A stretch of 64,000 nt of DNA from Paenibacillus mucilaginosus 3016 (GTDB lineage Bacteria; Bacillota; Bacilli; Paenibacillales; NBRC-103111). The notes beneath the pieces are model-generated. The model had not been told where the DNA came from, ran no database searches, and was given only the letters and a program-made list of their open reading frames with translations. Position 1 is the stretch's first letter, and the number at the start of each line of letters is the position of its first letter. Position numbers and translations under genes: made by a program. Below, in pieces: positions 28,601 to 36,154 of the stretch. Location of the stretch: assembly GCF_000250655.1 (NCBI RefSeq), contig NC_016935.1:5908001-5972000 (forward strand), read 5' to 3'.

Positions 28601-28966
28601 GAACGTGACGCTCTTGGGCTCGGCCAGCTGAAGGGAGAAATTCCCGCCGCCGTTGTCGAACCCGGTCCAGGTCCCGCTTTGGACCATCTTGAATTCGTGG
28701 GTACCCGCCGCCAGCTCCCGGGTGTATGTATAGAACTCTCCCACGATGTGCTTCATCTGGGTTTCCGTCGAAGCATTGTTCCAGCCTTGGAAGCTGCCGA
28801 CGACGACCCACTTGCTCGATCCGCCCGGCTGCTCCGCATTGATCCCCCCTGCCGCAGCGGCCTGTACCGAGCCCGTCAGGACGCCGGCCAGCAGCTGAAC
28901 GGTCATCAGGACCGCGGTTAAGGCCGCAAGCAGTCTGACCCTCTGTCTGTTCTGCCAGAAAGACAT
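22655..28966 (-). CDS. giant SLH-anchored GH13 amylase/pullulanase
   Basis: A 2104-residue exported glycosidase. Start 28966 (MSFWQNRQ) has GGAGG ten bases upstream and opens a signal peptide to about residue 37. Order of domains: a starch-binding-like module (VVVGSFQGWNN), a pullulanase-type X25 module (about 160-240), a CBM34-like domain, and the GH13 barrel (about 395-960). The catalytic residues are D765 (GWRLDVA), E804 (IGEEWG) and D869 (LVDSHDTTR). Then come fibronectin III and Ig-like domains, a second starch-binding-like module (INIAGSFNGWNA), a BIG2 domain, an Asn/Gly-rich linker near 1660 and three SLH domains (about 1905-2104). It should hydrolyse alpha-glucans (starch, pullulan, glycogen) at the cell surface. 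Whether it cuts alpha-1,4, alpha-1,6 or both linkages is not decidable here. A cre-like site lies 33-46 bases upstream. Confidence 0.93.
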   Translation of the reverse strand: MSFWQNRQRVRLLAALTAVLMTVQLLAGVLTGSVQAAAAGGINAEQPGGSSKWVVVGSFQGWNNASTETQMKHIVGEFYTYTRELAAGTHEFKMVQSGTWTGFDNGGGNFSLQLAEPKSVTFYVNGELGMARISESGVAGLPQYVPQLDASQQPRLVGSVQRVFGEAEWAPGEAQQFFVDYKFDNTVYKLQRTLPAGSYEAKVVFGSDWGVEYGAADGGNLKIVTLDTADVTFTIDLKAELKALSHDYVAQDGTFDGQIQKDAIAFDSRSVTFKKPFGAIPAEGQELKLRIAAAAGDVQTAKAELTSPDGLSAAYLMTKATTVSGKDYFEVTVPAAAFGGKVGVWGYKFILVDGMSKVEYGDDSTRGGTGSVSDDGALPYDLTVYKTDYRTPDWMKHAVVYQIFPDRFFDGTKDNNRAKLLDGSRGALDPQYATEKNGQKLQYFDGGVPNEPAEGQVWGTWSDAPENPDRLKPENKPYYPDAESDGAWTNEFYGGDIQGIEQKLAYLKSLGITAVYLNPVAWAASNHKYDATDYKHLDPMFGQPVYNTPGDPASGLDYVKTREASDRVFSNFTKAAKAAGIRVINDGVFNHVGDDSIYFDRYSKYPEIGAYEYWAAVYDKMNNEGLSKEAAEAAVRADYTSQINPMTGTNYKFPDDFMYVTWFTVDNEKVPNRDDPGLRFKYDAWWGYDSLPVMDAKEPQTSATEYLPADELSLPGQHEWNSIHYRDNVIGHNLKSLSDAQAETRMKETGSQRWLWMGASGWRLDVAPDVSAGTWSKFRESVKSAAGRTDVNGGGIDEPVLIGEEWGVATKFLLGDQFDSVMNYRFRGALQAFLNGGSAEAMNAALESIREDYPKEAWQALMNLVDSHDTTRSITKYDHPEWEEEHLIMAPEASDKAIKLQELTAIFQMGYPGAPSIYYGSEVGVAGTKDPDSRRAFPWERVTAHEDGSFSGNGRYTGLFSTYQQAAKIRNEYPVFRTGDLKNAYAQGEVIAYARKDDSKGALIAVNRASEAKTIEADVAGFLPEGLTLKDLLQGGITAAVTGGKIKLTIPAMTGVMMVSEGELHSAPTVTGVAAAAGNGEVTVSWNAVEGAEGYRVYRAAIEGGAVTLLGTVSGSGTVFTDDTAANGTKYYYAVTALVGGGEGFLSDMASATPAFTINSVGTPSTITEAVYAGVGQSTPQITVAIQVDGLTDNPAYAGKEAPGLIARLAYYKDGSDPEAAEDTKLRYLSDEEPGKLYWAAFEPTETGLYRYFAKVSTDNGETYSVSPSVTVQVYGSPEDQTPPAAPVLGTITTESNRATLKWTADSQDVSGYEVLRKEAGQEDFRKIAVLPEAAREYIDYAVSNDTAYTYKIAAFDRAYNRSFSEEQSVTPKLVMVDVKLRLHLPDYTPTSDDINIAGSFNGWNASSTKLQVPSGATDRRIVEYTFKMMAGRSIEYKYTRGTWDTEAFTSHKRINPDTEDYGNWAYGSTDTNMQLTIKNQGGNQMVVDDYILRWKDMPMILTLPRTTYGEDVTYSTEESSFTLKGVVPYGVAFTINGQPLPAGAMSQYGEVYLEGIGLNPGLNTFELHIEPTAETLAQPWYTDQGRKDNATKTLTLHITRTSGGGEVPAELTGITVEPPAVELKTGETKQAVTTAVYSDAALNKEVTGEASYSSDNEGVATVSSTGLITAKAAGTANVTVTYEGKTAVIAVTVKQADSDNDDDDNDSGNGNGNGNGNGGAGNPSNGGGTGKPKKVTEDDLQKIKDGRVTVELGAADREVLLPANAAALLAGGVLEIKMNGLTLELPAALLGELAKLLPAGSGEGAALSLSAAGLAKAETEALLAKSASANDAELKALSEVFDFTLAAVDKDGKRQTLPSFSEPVTLTFKVQGSADRSVTGIYYLADNGELEYVPGAWNGNTLTAKVSHFSKYAVLEYGAAFADLPSGHWASSAVRELAAQGIVNGMEKGRFAPEQSVTRAQFAAMVVRALGLEAKPDTVLPFADVAAGAWYAGAAAAAYSHGIVGGRDAVTFAPDELITREEMAALIVRAYEAKAGGTAPAGTGLQGVFTDHAEVSSWAAASVQSAVELGLLQGRAEGLFAPSGTTTRAESAQVIHNLISAG

Positions 28967-28998
28967 GTGATAAGTGCCTCCATTCTCAAAATGTGGTA

Positions 28999-29012
28999 GT
29001 AAAGCGTTTTCT
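28999..29012. promoter_or_regulatory. cre-like site upstream of the GH13 gene
   Basis: GTAAAGCGTTTTCT matches the CcpA cre consensus TGWAARCGYTWNCW at 12 of 14 positions (the first two differ). Repression of a secreted amylase by CcpA is the norm in Bacillales, which makes the match more credible. Confidence 0.5.
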
Positions 29013-29235
29013 CGATCATCATAGCATGGGCTTTCCATCCCGGCAGTGTACAATATTGACGTTCTGCCCGTATTCCGTTGACCTCTTCGCAGAAGAAGAA
29101 GGATTTTGTGGAACAAACGGACGAAAGAATAGAAACCGGTTTCCTAATGGACTGTAATTACTGGATTATTTTGTTTTAAATCTCGGGATTTGGGAACCCT
29201 ATGCACATCAGATCAGCCTGGAGGGGAAGAAACGG

Positions 29236-30594
29236 ATGAGGGGCAGCATCCCGGCAGATGACATCATGTCTTCGGTTCACGAGACCTATCGTGACAACAC
29301 GGACCTCGAGTACCGGACGCTGTCCGGCGGCGGCCGCTCCATGACCGTGCTCTATCTCAAGAGCCTGTGCGACAGCAAGAAGATCACCCATTCCCTGATC
29401 GCCCCTTTCTTCGAGATGGGTGCATCCGGGAGCTTCGCCGGCTATCTCTGGTCGCTGCCGGGCGTGACTCAGCCATTCGGCTCGGAGCAGGCGGTGGGCC
29501 AGGTGCTCAAGGGCTTCACCGTCATCCTGCTGGAGGAACGGATCTACCTGTACGAAGCCGCCTATGCGGCCACAAGCGGCATTTCCGACGCGTCGGTGGA
29601 ATCGATTGTTCAAGGTCCGGCCGATGCCTTCAATGAAGATATCGACGTGAACATCAATATGGTCCGCAGGCGGTATGAAAGCGAGCGGCTCAAGGTGGAG
29701 ACCGGCTCCGTGGGGCGGACGTCCCGGACAAAGATCGCACTGATCTATGACACGCAGCGGGTCGATCCCAAAATACTGCAGGAGCTCAAGGCCAGGCTGG
29801 GGCGCATCGATGTGGACCTGATCCAGTCGGCGGCCCAGCTGCAGAAGCAGCTCAATACCCAGAGCATCCAGCTGTTCCCGGAGCTGATGGTTACCGAAAG
29901 ACCGGACCGGGTCGTGCAGAATCTGGCCTGCGGGCGGATCGGCGTCCTGGTGAACACCACCGGCTTCGCGCTGATTCTTCCTTCGGTGTTCGACGACTTC
30001 TTCACTTCCATGGACGACGTGTACCAGTTCCGCATCGTCGGCCAGTTCCTGAAGATCATCCGCTACATCGGCCTGTTCCTGACGCTGACGCTGCCGGCTT
30101 TCTATATTGCCTTCACCTCGTACAATCCCGAGATTCTGAAGGACCAGCTCACCCTGCTCATCGCCGGCTCCCGGGCCAGCGTACCGTACCCCTCGTTCGT
30201 CGAGGTCCTGTTCATGCTGCTCATGATGGAATTCCTCATCGAAGCGAGCCTGCGGCTGCCCAAGGCGGTCGGACCGACAGCCACCACCGTCGGCGGTCTG
30301 ATTCTCGGGCAGGCGGCGACGGAAGCGGGCCTGGTCGGCAACATCATGGTCATCATCGTGTCCGCCGTGGCGATCTCGAACTTCGTGATCCCCATTACGA
30401 TGATGAACTTCTCGATCCGGGTGCTGAAGTACGGATTCATCTTCCTGGCTTCGATCTTCGGACTGGTCGGCATCGTCCTCGGATTCATCGCGCTGGTGAT
30501 GTATCTGTCGAATCTCGAAAGCTTCGGTCAGCCTTATCTGCGTATTTCGGTGAAGCTTCCGTGGAAGGACGTGATTCCCCTTGGCCGAAAGTAG
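29236..30594 (+). CDS. GerA-family germinant receptor subunit A
   Basis: A 452-residue spore inner-membrane protein of the GerAA/GerKA family. The N-terminal hydrophilic part (1-245) carries the family stretch SVESIVQGPADAFNEDIDVNINMVRRR. It is followed by membrane segments from about residue 275 with PYPSFVEVLFMLLMMEFLIEASLRLPK, GGLILGQAATEAGLVG and SNFVIPITMMNFSIRVLKYG. It is shorter at its N-terminus than typical 480-540 residue members. The start has GGAGGGGAAG upstream. The stop overlaps the start of the B subunit gene by 14 bases. With B and C it forms a receptor that senses nutrients such as amino acids or sugars. Confidence 0.93.
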   Translation: MRGSIPADDIMSSVHETYRDNTDLEYRTLSGGGRSMTVLYLKSLCDSKKITHSLIAPFFEMGASGSFAGYLWSLPGVTQPFGSEQAVGQVLKGFTVILLEERIYLYEAAYAATSGISDASVESIVQGPADAFNEDIDVNINMVRRRYESERLKVETGSVGRTSRTKIALIYDTQRVDPKILQELKARLGRIDVDLIQSAAQLQKQLNTQSIQLFPELMVTERPDRVVQNLACGRIGVLVNTTGFALILPSVFDDFFTSMDDVYQFRIVGQFLKIIRYIGLFLTLTLPAFYIAFTSYNPEILKDQLTLLIAGSRASVPYPSFVEVLFMLLMMEFLIEASLRLPKAVGPTATTVGGLILGQAATEAGLVGNIMVIIVSAVAISNFVIPITMMNFSIRVLKYGFIFLASIFGLVGIVLGFIALVMYLSNLESFGQPYLRISVKLPWKDVIPLGRK

Positions 30595-31672
30595 GCACTT
30601 CTATTATCTCGTTCTGCTCAATGCCCTCATCAACGTCATCAACAATGTGCCGCGGACGCTCATCAACCACCGGTCCCAGGATGTCATGACCGCCCTACTC
30701 CTCAGCATCCCCGCCGGTCTGTTGATGCTCTACTTCACATCCCGGTCCGTGATGAAGCTGGGAAACGAGACCCTGCCCGAGCGGCTTTACCGGCTGCTCC
30801 CGAAGTGGGCGGCGCCGCCGCTGCTGTTCGGCTTTGCGTTCGTCTGGTATATGGCGGGTTCGATTACGCTGCTTTCCTTCGTTGACATTACGCTGCGCTA
30901 TATCTCGCCGGACACCTCGAAGTACCTCATTATGAGCGGTTTTCTGGCGGTCGTTATCTACAGTGCGCGGATGAAGAGCAATGCCATCCTGTTTGCCCTG
31001 GAAACCCTGACGGTGCTCATGATTCCTTTCATGGCTTTCTTTCTGGGCAAAACCATGCTGAACCCGGGTTTCAGCTGGGATGCGGTCCTGAAGACGGTCC
31101 GCTCCGGCTGGGGCTTTCCGACCTTCGAAGCGATGTCCGCGGCCACGTTTATTTTTACGGGATACACCAACATGGCGGTCTTTCACCGGGCGTTCAAAAG
31201 CTTCAAGCTGAAGCTTCGGCATCTGTGGATCATCGCCGTGCCGGGGGTGATGACGCTCCTGACGAGCCTGCTCATCCCCATCGGGCTGCTCGGGTCAGCG
31301 GGCGTCGACAAGCATGTGTATCCGTGGTTTTCTACCGCGGATTCGATCCATATCGAGTTCTTTCTGGTGGAGCGGCTGGTGTTCGTGTTCTATCTCTTCT
31401 ACATCACAATGTCGCTGATCAGCGTCATCGTCCACTGGCATGTTGCTTTTCACATTGTGGAGATCATCCTGCCGTTCAAGCGCAGGCTGAAGTCCGGGGC
31501 CCGCTCCTATACGGTGATCGGCTGCTTCGCTCTGTCCGCCCTGCTTATGATGCTCATGGACCAGGAGACGCTGCTGCATTTTGCCATCGTGTACCTGCAG
31601 ATCCGCCTCCTCGGTGAATTCGCCCTCTCGGTGGCCGCCGTCTGGGCGGTCCGGAAGAGGTGGTTCCGATGA
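30581..31672 (+). CDS. GerA-family germinant receptor subunit B (permease-like)
   Basis: A 363-residue integral membrane protein of the GerAB/GerKB endospore germination permease family (APC superfamily). About ten membrane segments are expected, e.g. WAAPPLLFGFAFVWYMAGS and LTVLMIPFMAFFLG. The TTG start at 30581 lies inside the A gene (translational coupling) and the stop overlaps the ATG of subunit C (ATGA). In this family the B subunit binds the germinant. Confidence 0.92.
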   Translation: MAESRHFYYLVLLNALINVINNVPRTLINHRSQDVMTALLLSIPAGLLMLYFTSRSVMKLGNETLPERLYRLLPKWAAPPLLFGFAFVWYMAGSITLLSFVDITLRYISPDTSKYLIMSGFLAVVIYSARMKSNAILFALETLTVLMIPFMAFFLGKTMLNPGFSWDAVLKTVRSGWGFPTFEAMSAATFIFTGYTNMAVFHRAFKSFKLKLRHLWIIAVPGVMTLLTSLLIPIGLLGSAGVDKHVYPWFSTADSIHIEFFLVERLVFVFYLFYITMSLISVIVHWHVAFHIVEIILPFKRRLKSGARSYTVIGCFALSALLMMLMDQETLLHFAIVYLQIRLLGEFALSVAAVWAVRKRWFR

Positions 31673-32769
31673 TCCGGAGCCTGCTGCCCGGACTGCGGAT
31701 GCCCTTCGTTCTTGCGGCACTGCTGCTGACCGCGGGCTGCAGCCAACTCAAGGATATCGACAAAAGGCTGTTCGTCGTGGCTATAGGCATTGATCCCGTA
31801 CCGGGCTCCAAAGACCGGATGAAGATCACTTTGAAGGCCGCCATCCCGCAGGGCGATCCGAAGCAGGGCGGCCAGGAGTTCGACCTGATTACGATCGAGG
31901 CCGGATCCATTGCCGAGAGTCTGCGTCTGGCCAAGTCCAAGGTGGACAAGGAGCTGGACTTCGGCCATACGAAGGGGCTGCTGTTCGGGGAGAAGCTGAG
32001 TCCGGATGCCCTCGCTTATGCGGTCGACTGGGCGGTGCGCAGAAGGGATATTCAGCTCGTCAGCCTTACGGCGCTGGCCCAGCCTACGGCCTACGATATT
32101 CTCAAGCAGAAGATCAAGACGGAACGGGTTCCGGGCAAAGCCCTGTTCCTCGCCCTGAGCCGGGAAGGGACGGAGTCGCCGTTCATCGTGCCGGCCTACC
32201 TGTTCGATCTTCACCGCAAGCTGTACGAACCGGGCTGGAGCCCCGCCCTTCCCATCGTGGAGTACAAAGGGAAGCAGTTCAACATCAACAAGCTCGCGGT
32301 GTTGCGAAAAAAACAGACGGCCGGCACCCTGACGCCCGACGAAACCAAGCTGTACAATATCCTGACCCGGCGCCACGTGAGAACCAACCTCAATCTCATG
32401 TGGAAAGAAAACCGTCTGGCCCTCAACCTGGACCAGACGAACAGCTGGTACCGGATCATAAGCAGCGGCGAAGGCGGGACACAGGTGGTCTTCCACTTGC
32501 ATCTGAGCGGCATGCTGGAGGAAACGCGCATGGTTACCTCCCTGTCGGGAGCTGAACTGAGGGAGCTGGAGACGGCTTATACGGAGAAGCTTTCCAAAGA
32601 TGTCCGTGCCCTGCTCACCAAGCTGCAGCAGTGGGATACGGATCCGCTGGGGCTCGGGCTCCACTACGAAGCCCGCCATCCCGGCGGCTCGTGGAAAGAG
32701 CTGTATCCGGGGGCGTCGTTCACGGTTCAAGCGAAGGTACAGATCCGCTCGACCGGAGTCATCCTGTAG
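31669..32769 (+). CDS. GerA-family germinant receptor subunit C (Ger(x)C lipoprotein)
   Basis: A 366-residue lipoprotein: signal peptide with lipobox LLLTAGCSQ, the opening KDIDKRLFVVAIGIDPV typical of Ger(x)C proteins, and three alpha/beta domains. The ATG at 31669 overlaps the B stop and has AGAGGTGG upstream; an in-frame GTG at 31660 is possible. The Trp of the usual GC-W-D motif after the lipid cysteine is replaced (CSQLKDID), a small departure from the family. It completes receptor operon 1. Confidence 0.92.
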   Translation: MIRSLLPGLRMPFVLAALLLTAGCSQLKDIDKRLFVVAIGIDPVPGSKDRMKITLKAAIPQGDPKQGGQEFDLITIEAGSIAESLRLAKSKVDKELDFGHTKGLLFGEKLSPDALAYAVDWAVRRRDIQLVSLTALAQPTAYDILKQKIKTERVPGKALFLALSREGTESPFIVPAYLFDLHRKLYEPGWSPALPIVEYKGKQFNINKLAVLRKKQTAGTLTPDETKLYNILTRRHVRTNLNLMWKENRLALNLDQTNSWYRIISSGEGGTQVVFHLHLSGMLEETRMVTSLSGAELRELETAYTEKLSKDVRALLTKLQQWDTDPLGLGLHYEARHPGGSWKELYPGASFTVQAKVQIRSTGVIL

Positions 32770-32784
32770 GCCGCTGCTGGGTGA

Positions 32785-32829
32785 AGCCAGGATTGAGGCC
32801 AAGACTGAGGCCAGGATTGAGGCCATCCT
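32785..32829. repeat. 12-bp tandem repeat, about 3.5 copies
   Basis: Variants of GGCCAGGATTGA repeated head to tail right after the GerC stop. No function is evident. Confidence 0.7.
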
Positions 32830-32952
32830 TAGGCACGGGGGCCGAATGCGGCCGTCCATGCTGGCATTCTTTTCCTCCCCCCGTTGCCCGCGGCCTACGC
32901 TTTCCTGTACTATGAAGAGTAGCGGTTCAGCGCAGAAAGGGGGGACAAAACG

Positions 32953-33684
32953 ATGGAAACCGCACTGCTCGGAAGCTTGATCTCCGCCATGGCTACCGTC
33001 CTTGGCGCGGTACCCCTGTTCTTCGTGAAGACACTGTCGGAGAAGTGGAAGGATATTCTCATCGCCTTCACGGCAGGCATTATGGTATCCGCTTCGACCT
33101 TCGGCCTGATGCCCCAGGCCATCGAAGAATCCGGAATCGCCGCCTTGACGATCGGCCTGCTCATCGGTATCTTCGTGCTCGATCTTATTGAGAAGAACAT
33201 TCCCCACATTGACGTGGAGAACGATTCGGGCATCTCGCAGTTCGACTCGAAGTCCCTGCTCGTCATCATCGCCCTCTTCATCCATAACATCCCGGAGGGC
33301 CTGAGCACCGGCTTCAGCTATGCCAGCGCCAACGAGGGGCTCGGCCCCATGGTCGCCATCTCGATCGGCGCCCAGAACATGCCCGAAGGCCTCGTCCTTG
33401 CCGTGTTCCTTCTGAATTCCAAGGTCAGCAGGCTGCGATCCTTCCTGCTCGTCACCCTGACCGGACTCATGGAGATGGTGTCGGCCGTGGTCGGCTACTT
33501 CACGGCGAGCTACATCCAGTCCCTGGTCGGCTACGGCCTTGCCTTCGCCGCCGGTGCCATGATGTTCATCGTCTACAAGGAACTGGTCCCGGAGACGCAC
33601 GGGCACGGCTATGAGAGGCAGTCCACCTACTCGTTCATTCTGGGGCTGCTCGTCATGGTGTACATAAGCTACTGGTTCGGCTGA
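32953..33684 (+). CDS. ZIP-family divalent metal transporter
   Basis: A 243-residue membrane protein of the ZIP (ZupT/GufA-like) family with eight predicted membrane segments. The metal-binding motifs HNIPEG (segment 4) and QNMPEG (segment 5) are intact; the second has Gln where many members have His. A short acidic loop (IPHIDVENDSG) lies between segments 3 and 4. Likely substrates are zinc, iron or manganese. The start has AAGGGGGGAC upstream. It is probably transcribed alone and ends before a strong terminator. Confidence 0.9.
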   Translation: METALLGSLISAMATVLGAVPLFFVKTLSEKWKDILIAFTAGIMVSASTFGLMPQAIEESGIAALTIGLLIGIFVLDLIEKNIPHIDVENDSGISQFDSKSLLVIIALFIHNIPEGLSTGFSYASANEGLGPMVAISIGAQNMPEGLVLAVFLLNSKVSRLRSFLLVTLTGLMEMVSAVVGYFTASYIQSLVGYGLAFAAGAMMFIVYKELVPETHGHGYERQSTYSFILGLLVMVYISYWFG

Positions 33685-34031
33685 TCTGTCCACCGGGAAC
33701 GGACAGCCCCTCAGTTGGGGTACCTGCCCCGCCGTCATTCGGGGAAGGTGGGACGGACGAACAAATCGGATGGCGTACATATCTGCTGAACTTCCGTCCA
33801 GCCGCTTGAAGCCCGCCTCTTACTGAGGATCCAAGATAAACGCGCGTCGTCCTTCAAGGACGACGCGCGTTTTATAAGAACTATAAGATGTGCAGCGGCT
33901 CTACCGGAACCGCTGGGAGGCGGCGGGCCGGCTGTTCTTCACCCCGTCTTGGCAGGTCCCTGCCTCACCGCGGTCCATACAGGGTCAGAGGTGTCTGCAT
34001 ACATGGCGTGCTGCCTGCAGCGGCTCCACGC
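33685..34031. other. gene-free region with a terminator
   Basis: About 350 bases between convergent genes. The only clear element is the perfect hairpin at 33838-33872; no coding frame is supported. Confidence 0.6.
33838..33872. terminator. bidirectional rho-independent terminator
   Basis: A perfect stem of up to 17 bp (AAACGCGCGTCGTCCTT and its complement) with T-rich flanks on both strands. It lies between the ZIP gene and the convergent DUF2188 gene. Confidence 0.88.
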
Positions 34032-34264
34032 TCAGCCCTTCGGCGGGTAAGGATCCCTGCCGTAAGAATTCGATTCGGCGATCTTCCCGTCCGTATTGTG
34101 AATCTTGTGTTCCGTCCTGTCCTTCCTGGCTTCTTCCCTTCCCCGCTTCTCCGCCGCCTCCTTCGTCCGGCGGTGGCTTACCTTCTCGCCGTTCTGCTGG
34201 ATATCCCATCCCCCGTCCGGGTTTGGGTCGTATGCACCACGGTGCTTCTTTTATCCTCCGTCAT
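34032..34264 (-). pseudogene. DUF2188 protein, one-base frameshift
   Basis: A small gene that no single frame shows. ATG 34264 has AAGGAGGAAGTCCG upstream and starts MTEDKRSTVVHT. The next frame continues PNPDGGWDIQQNGEKVSHRR and TKEAAEKRGREEARK to a TGA at 34032. This is the DUF2188 pattern (short beta strand, GGW, helix with TK-EA). Frame is lost in a GGG run at 34225-34227 (plus strand); one added base restores a 77-residue product. DUF2188 proteins are small, basic and of unknown function. It lies 76 bases past the LigD-type polymerase gene and may be co-transcribed with the NHEJ genes. Confidence 0.75.
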
Positions 34265-34340
34265 CGGACTTCCTCCTTACAAATGGTAAAGGCTCCGCTC
34301 CCCTGATGCTGACCGTATACCCCATACGGGATTCAATTCC

Positions 34341-35245
34341 CTATCTCCCCAAGGCAGCCGGGCGCTTCTCCAGAAACTTCAGAATCGGCGCCAGCGACTG
34401 CCGCTCCGCCTGTGCGAGCAGGTCGCCCTTCTCGGCCAGCCGCTTCTCGATCGAGAGCAGATGGAACGCCTTCGGGGAGACGCCTGTCTTCACTTCGTCC
34501 CACGTCAGGGGCGTTGATACCGTGGCTTCCGGCGTCGCCCTGGGCGTATAAGGTGCCGCCATGCTTTTGCCCGCCGCCACCTGCACGTAGTCGAGGTAGA
34601 TCCGCCCTTCCCGCTCCTTCAGCAGCCGCTCCACTGTGAACAGGGTACGGAATTTCTCGGCCAGAAAGCGGGCGAGAAACCCGCCGACCCGGTGCAGATC
34701 CTCGAAGGTATGTCCCTCCGTCAGCGGGACCACGACTTGAACGCCCGAAGCTCCGGAGGTCTTGGGGAACGAACACAGGCCCATCCCTTCCAGCGCCTCT
34801 CCGACCCGGGCGGCCGCCTCCATGAGACGGGGGTCGCCCTCCCGCTCGGATCCACGTCGATGACCCACTCCTGCGGCTCCTCGCCATGCACCGTCTCGAA
34901 GGACGGATGGAACTCCAGCGCCGCCAGGTTGCCGAGCCACAGCAGCACCGGCAGCGAATCGAGGTTGACATACTCCACCCCTTCATAGAGATGGGTCCTC
35001 ACATAATCGGGCCTGCCGCCGGGAGCGTTCTTCTGGTAGAAGAACTTGCCCTGCACCCCATGCGGGAACCGCCGTGTTGTCAGATGCCGGTCCCGGCAGT
35101 ACGGCAGCAGATAAGGCGACAGGGCCGCCAGCTTCTGCAGGTAAATCAGCTTCGTGATGCCGGGCTCCGGCCACAGCAGCTTGTCCGGGCGGGAGATCTC
35201 CACTTCCACACCGTCCACTTGAACGATGCCGCGTTCGTCCGTCAT
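34341..35245 (-). pseudogene. ligD: LigD-type NHEJ polymerase (primase-like), one-base frameshift
   Basis: The archaeo-eukaryotic-primase-type polymerase of bacterial non-homologous end joining. ATG 35245 has GGAGGGA upstream and overlaps the ligase stop (ATGA). The opening VDGVEVEISRPDKLLWPEPGI-type pattern, FPHGVQGKFFYQKN and the metal-binding WVIDVD are in one frame. EREGDPRLMEAAARVGEALE, SFPKTSGASGVQVVVPL and the rest to 34341 are in another. One base added near 34847-34853 (GATCCGAG to GATCCCGAG) joins them as DVDPEREGDPRL and gives 301 residues, the usual size of a stand-alone polymerase domain. It fills and processes broken DNA ends with Ku and the ligase. Confidence 0.8.
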
Positions 35246-36148
35246 ATCGCTTTCCCTCCGATCGCCAGCAGTTTCGGGTGCCGCAGCAGTCCCGCTTCGG
35301 TCAGCTCCCGGCCGCTCACGGTGACGGGCAGGGGGCTCCGCCAGCCAGCGGATCTCCGCTCCGCGCAGGCCCTCGGGCAGCTCCCCGGACCGAGGCCCGG
35401 CCGCGGGCACCGTCGGCAGACGGCCGAGCTCCCGCTTCGCGGCGGCATCCAGCCCGGACGAGGCCCGGCCGAGATACTTCCCGCCCTGCTGGAGGACGAG
35501 CGAGGCCACCCGGCCTTCGCGGTACACGATGCCGACCGCTTCCGCTTCGAGCCGGAGGGCGGTCTTGCGCTTGAACCAGTCCCGGTGATCCTTGCCCTCG
35601 GCATACGGGCTGTCCAGCCGCTTCGCGATGACCCCCTCCCATTCCCGCTCGCAGACCCAGTCCCAGAGCGCATCCCCGTCCGGGAACAGCTGGGCGGTGC
35701 AGAGCGGGGGCTCCCAGTCGGCCGCGAGCTGATCCAGCGCTTCATGGCGCTCCCGGAACGGCCGTCCGCGGAGGTCCCTGCCGCCGAGCTGCAGCAGGTC
35801 GAAGGCGACGTACTGCACCGGGGACCGCTCCGCAGCCCGCCGGATGAGCGCCGGGTCGGCCAGCTTGTCGCGCTGCTGCATGCGCTGGAAGCTCGGCCTG
35901 CCGGTGGCCGGGTCGAGCAGGACCGCTTCGCCGTCGAGCAGGAAGCGACCCGGCAGACGCGACAGCACGCGGACAAGATCGGGGTACGTTTTTGTTTTGG
36001 GCAGGCCGTACTTGGAGACGAGCTCCACCCTCCCCTCATCGACAAGGGCCAGGATCCGGAATCCGTCCCACTTGAGCTGGTAGCCCCACTCGTCCCCCTG
36101 CGGAAGCCGGTCCGTCAGGATCGGGGCCATCGGCTTGAAGACGGGCAT
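35242..36148 (-). pseudogene. ligD: ATP-dependent DNA ligase of NHEJ, one-base frameshift near the 3' end
   Basis: ATP-dependent DNA ligase domain of the LigD type. The nucleotidyl-transfer lysine is in YQLKWDGFRI, followed by SKYGLPKTKTYPDL, FLLDGEAVLL, EGVIAKRLDSPY and WFKRKT (motifs I, Ia, III, IV and V). Near the end the frame breaks in a G5 run at 35331-35335 (plus strand). With one base removed it reads EPLPVTVSGRELTEAG and LLRHPKLLA to a TGA at 35242, a normal OB-fold end, giving 301 residues. Uncorrected, the frame runs on into the polymerase gene as a false fusion. It starts 6 bases after the Ku stop and overlaps the polymerase start, so the three genes form one operon. In B. subtilis, ligase and polymerase are one polypeptide. 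Confidence 0.83.
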
Positions 36149-36154
36149 GCCCCG

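Noticed and set aside
34721..36148. A single 475-residue ligase-polymerase fusion
   Set aside because: The ligase's own C-terminal domain is found one frame away and ends at a TGA overlapped by a well-placed ATG with a ribosome site, so the fusion comes from a one-base insertion.
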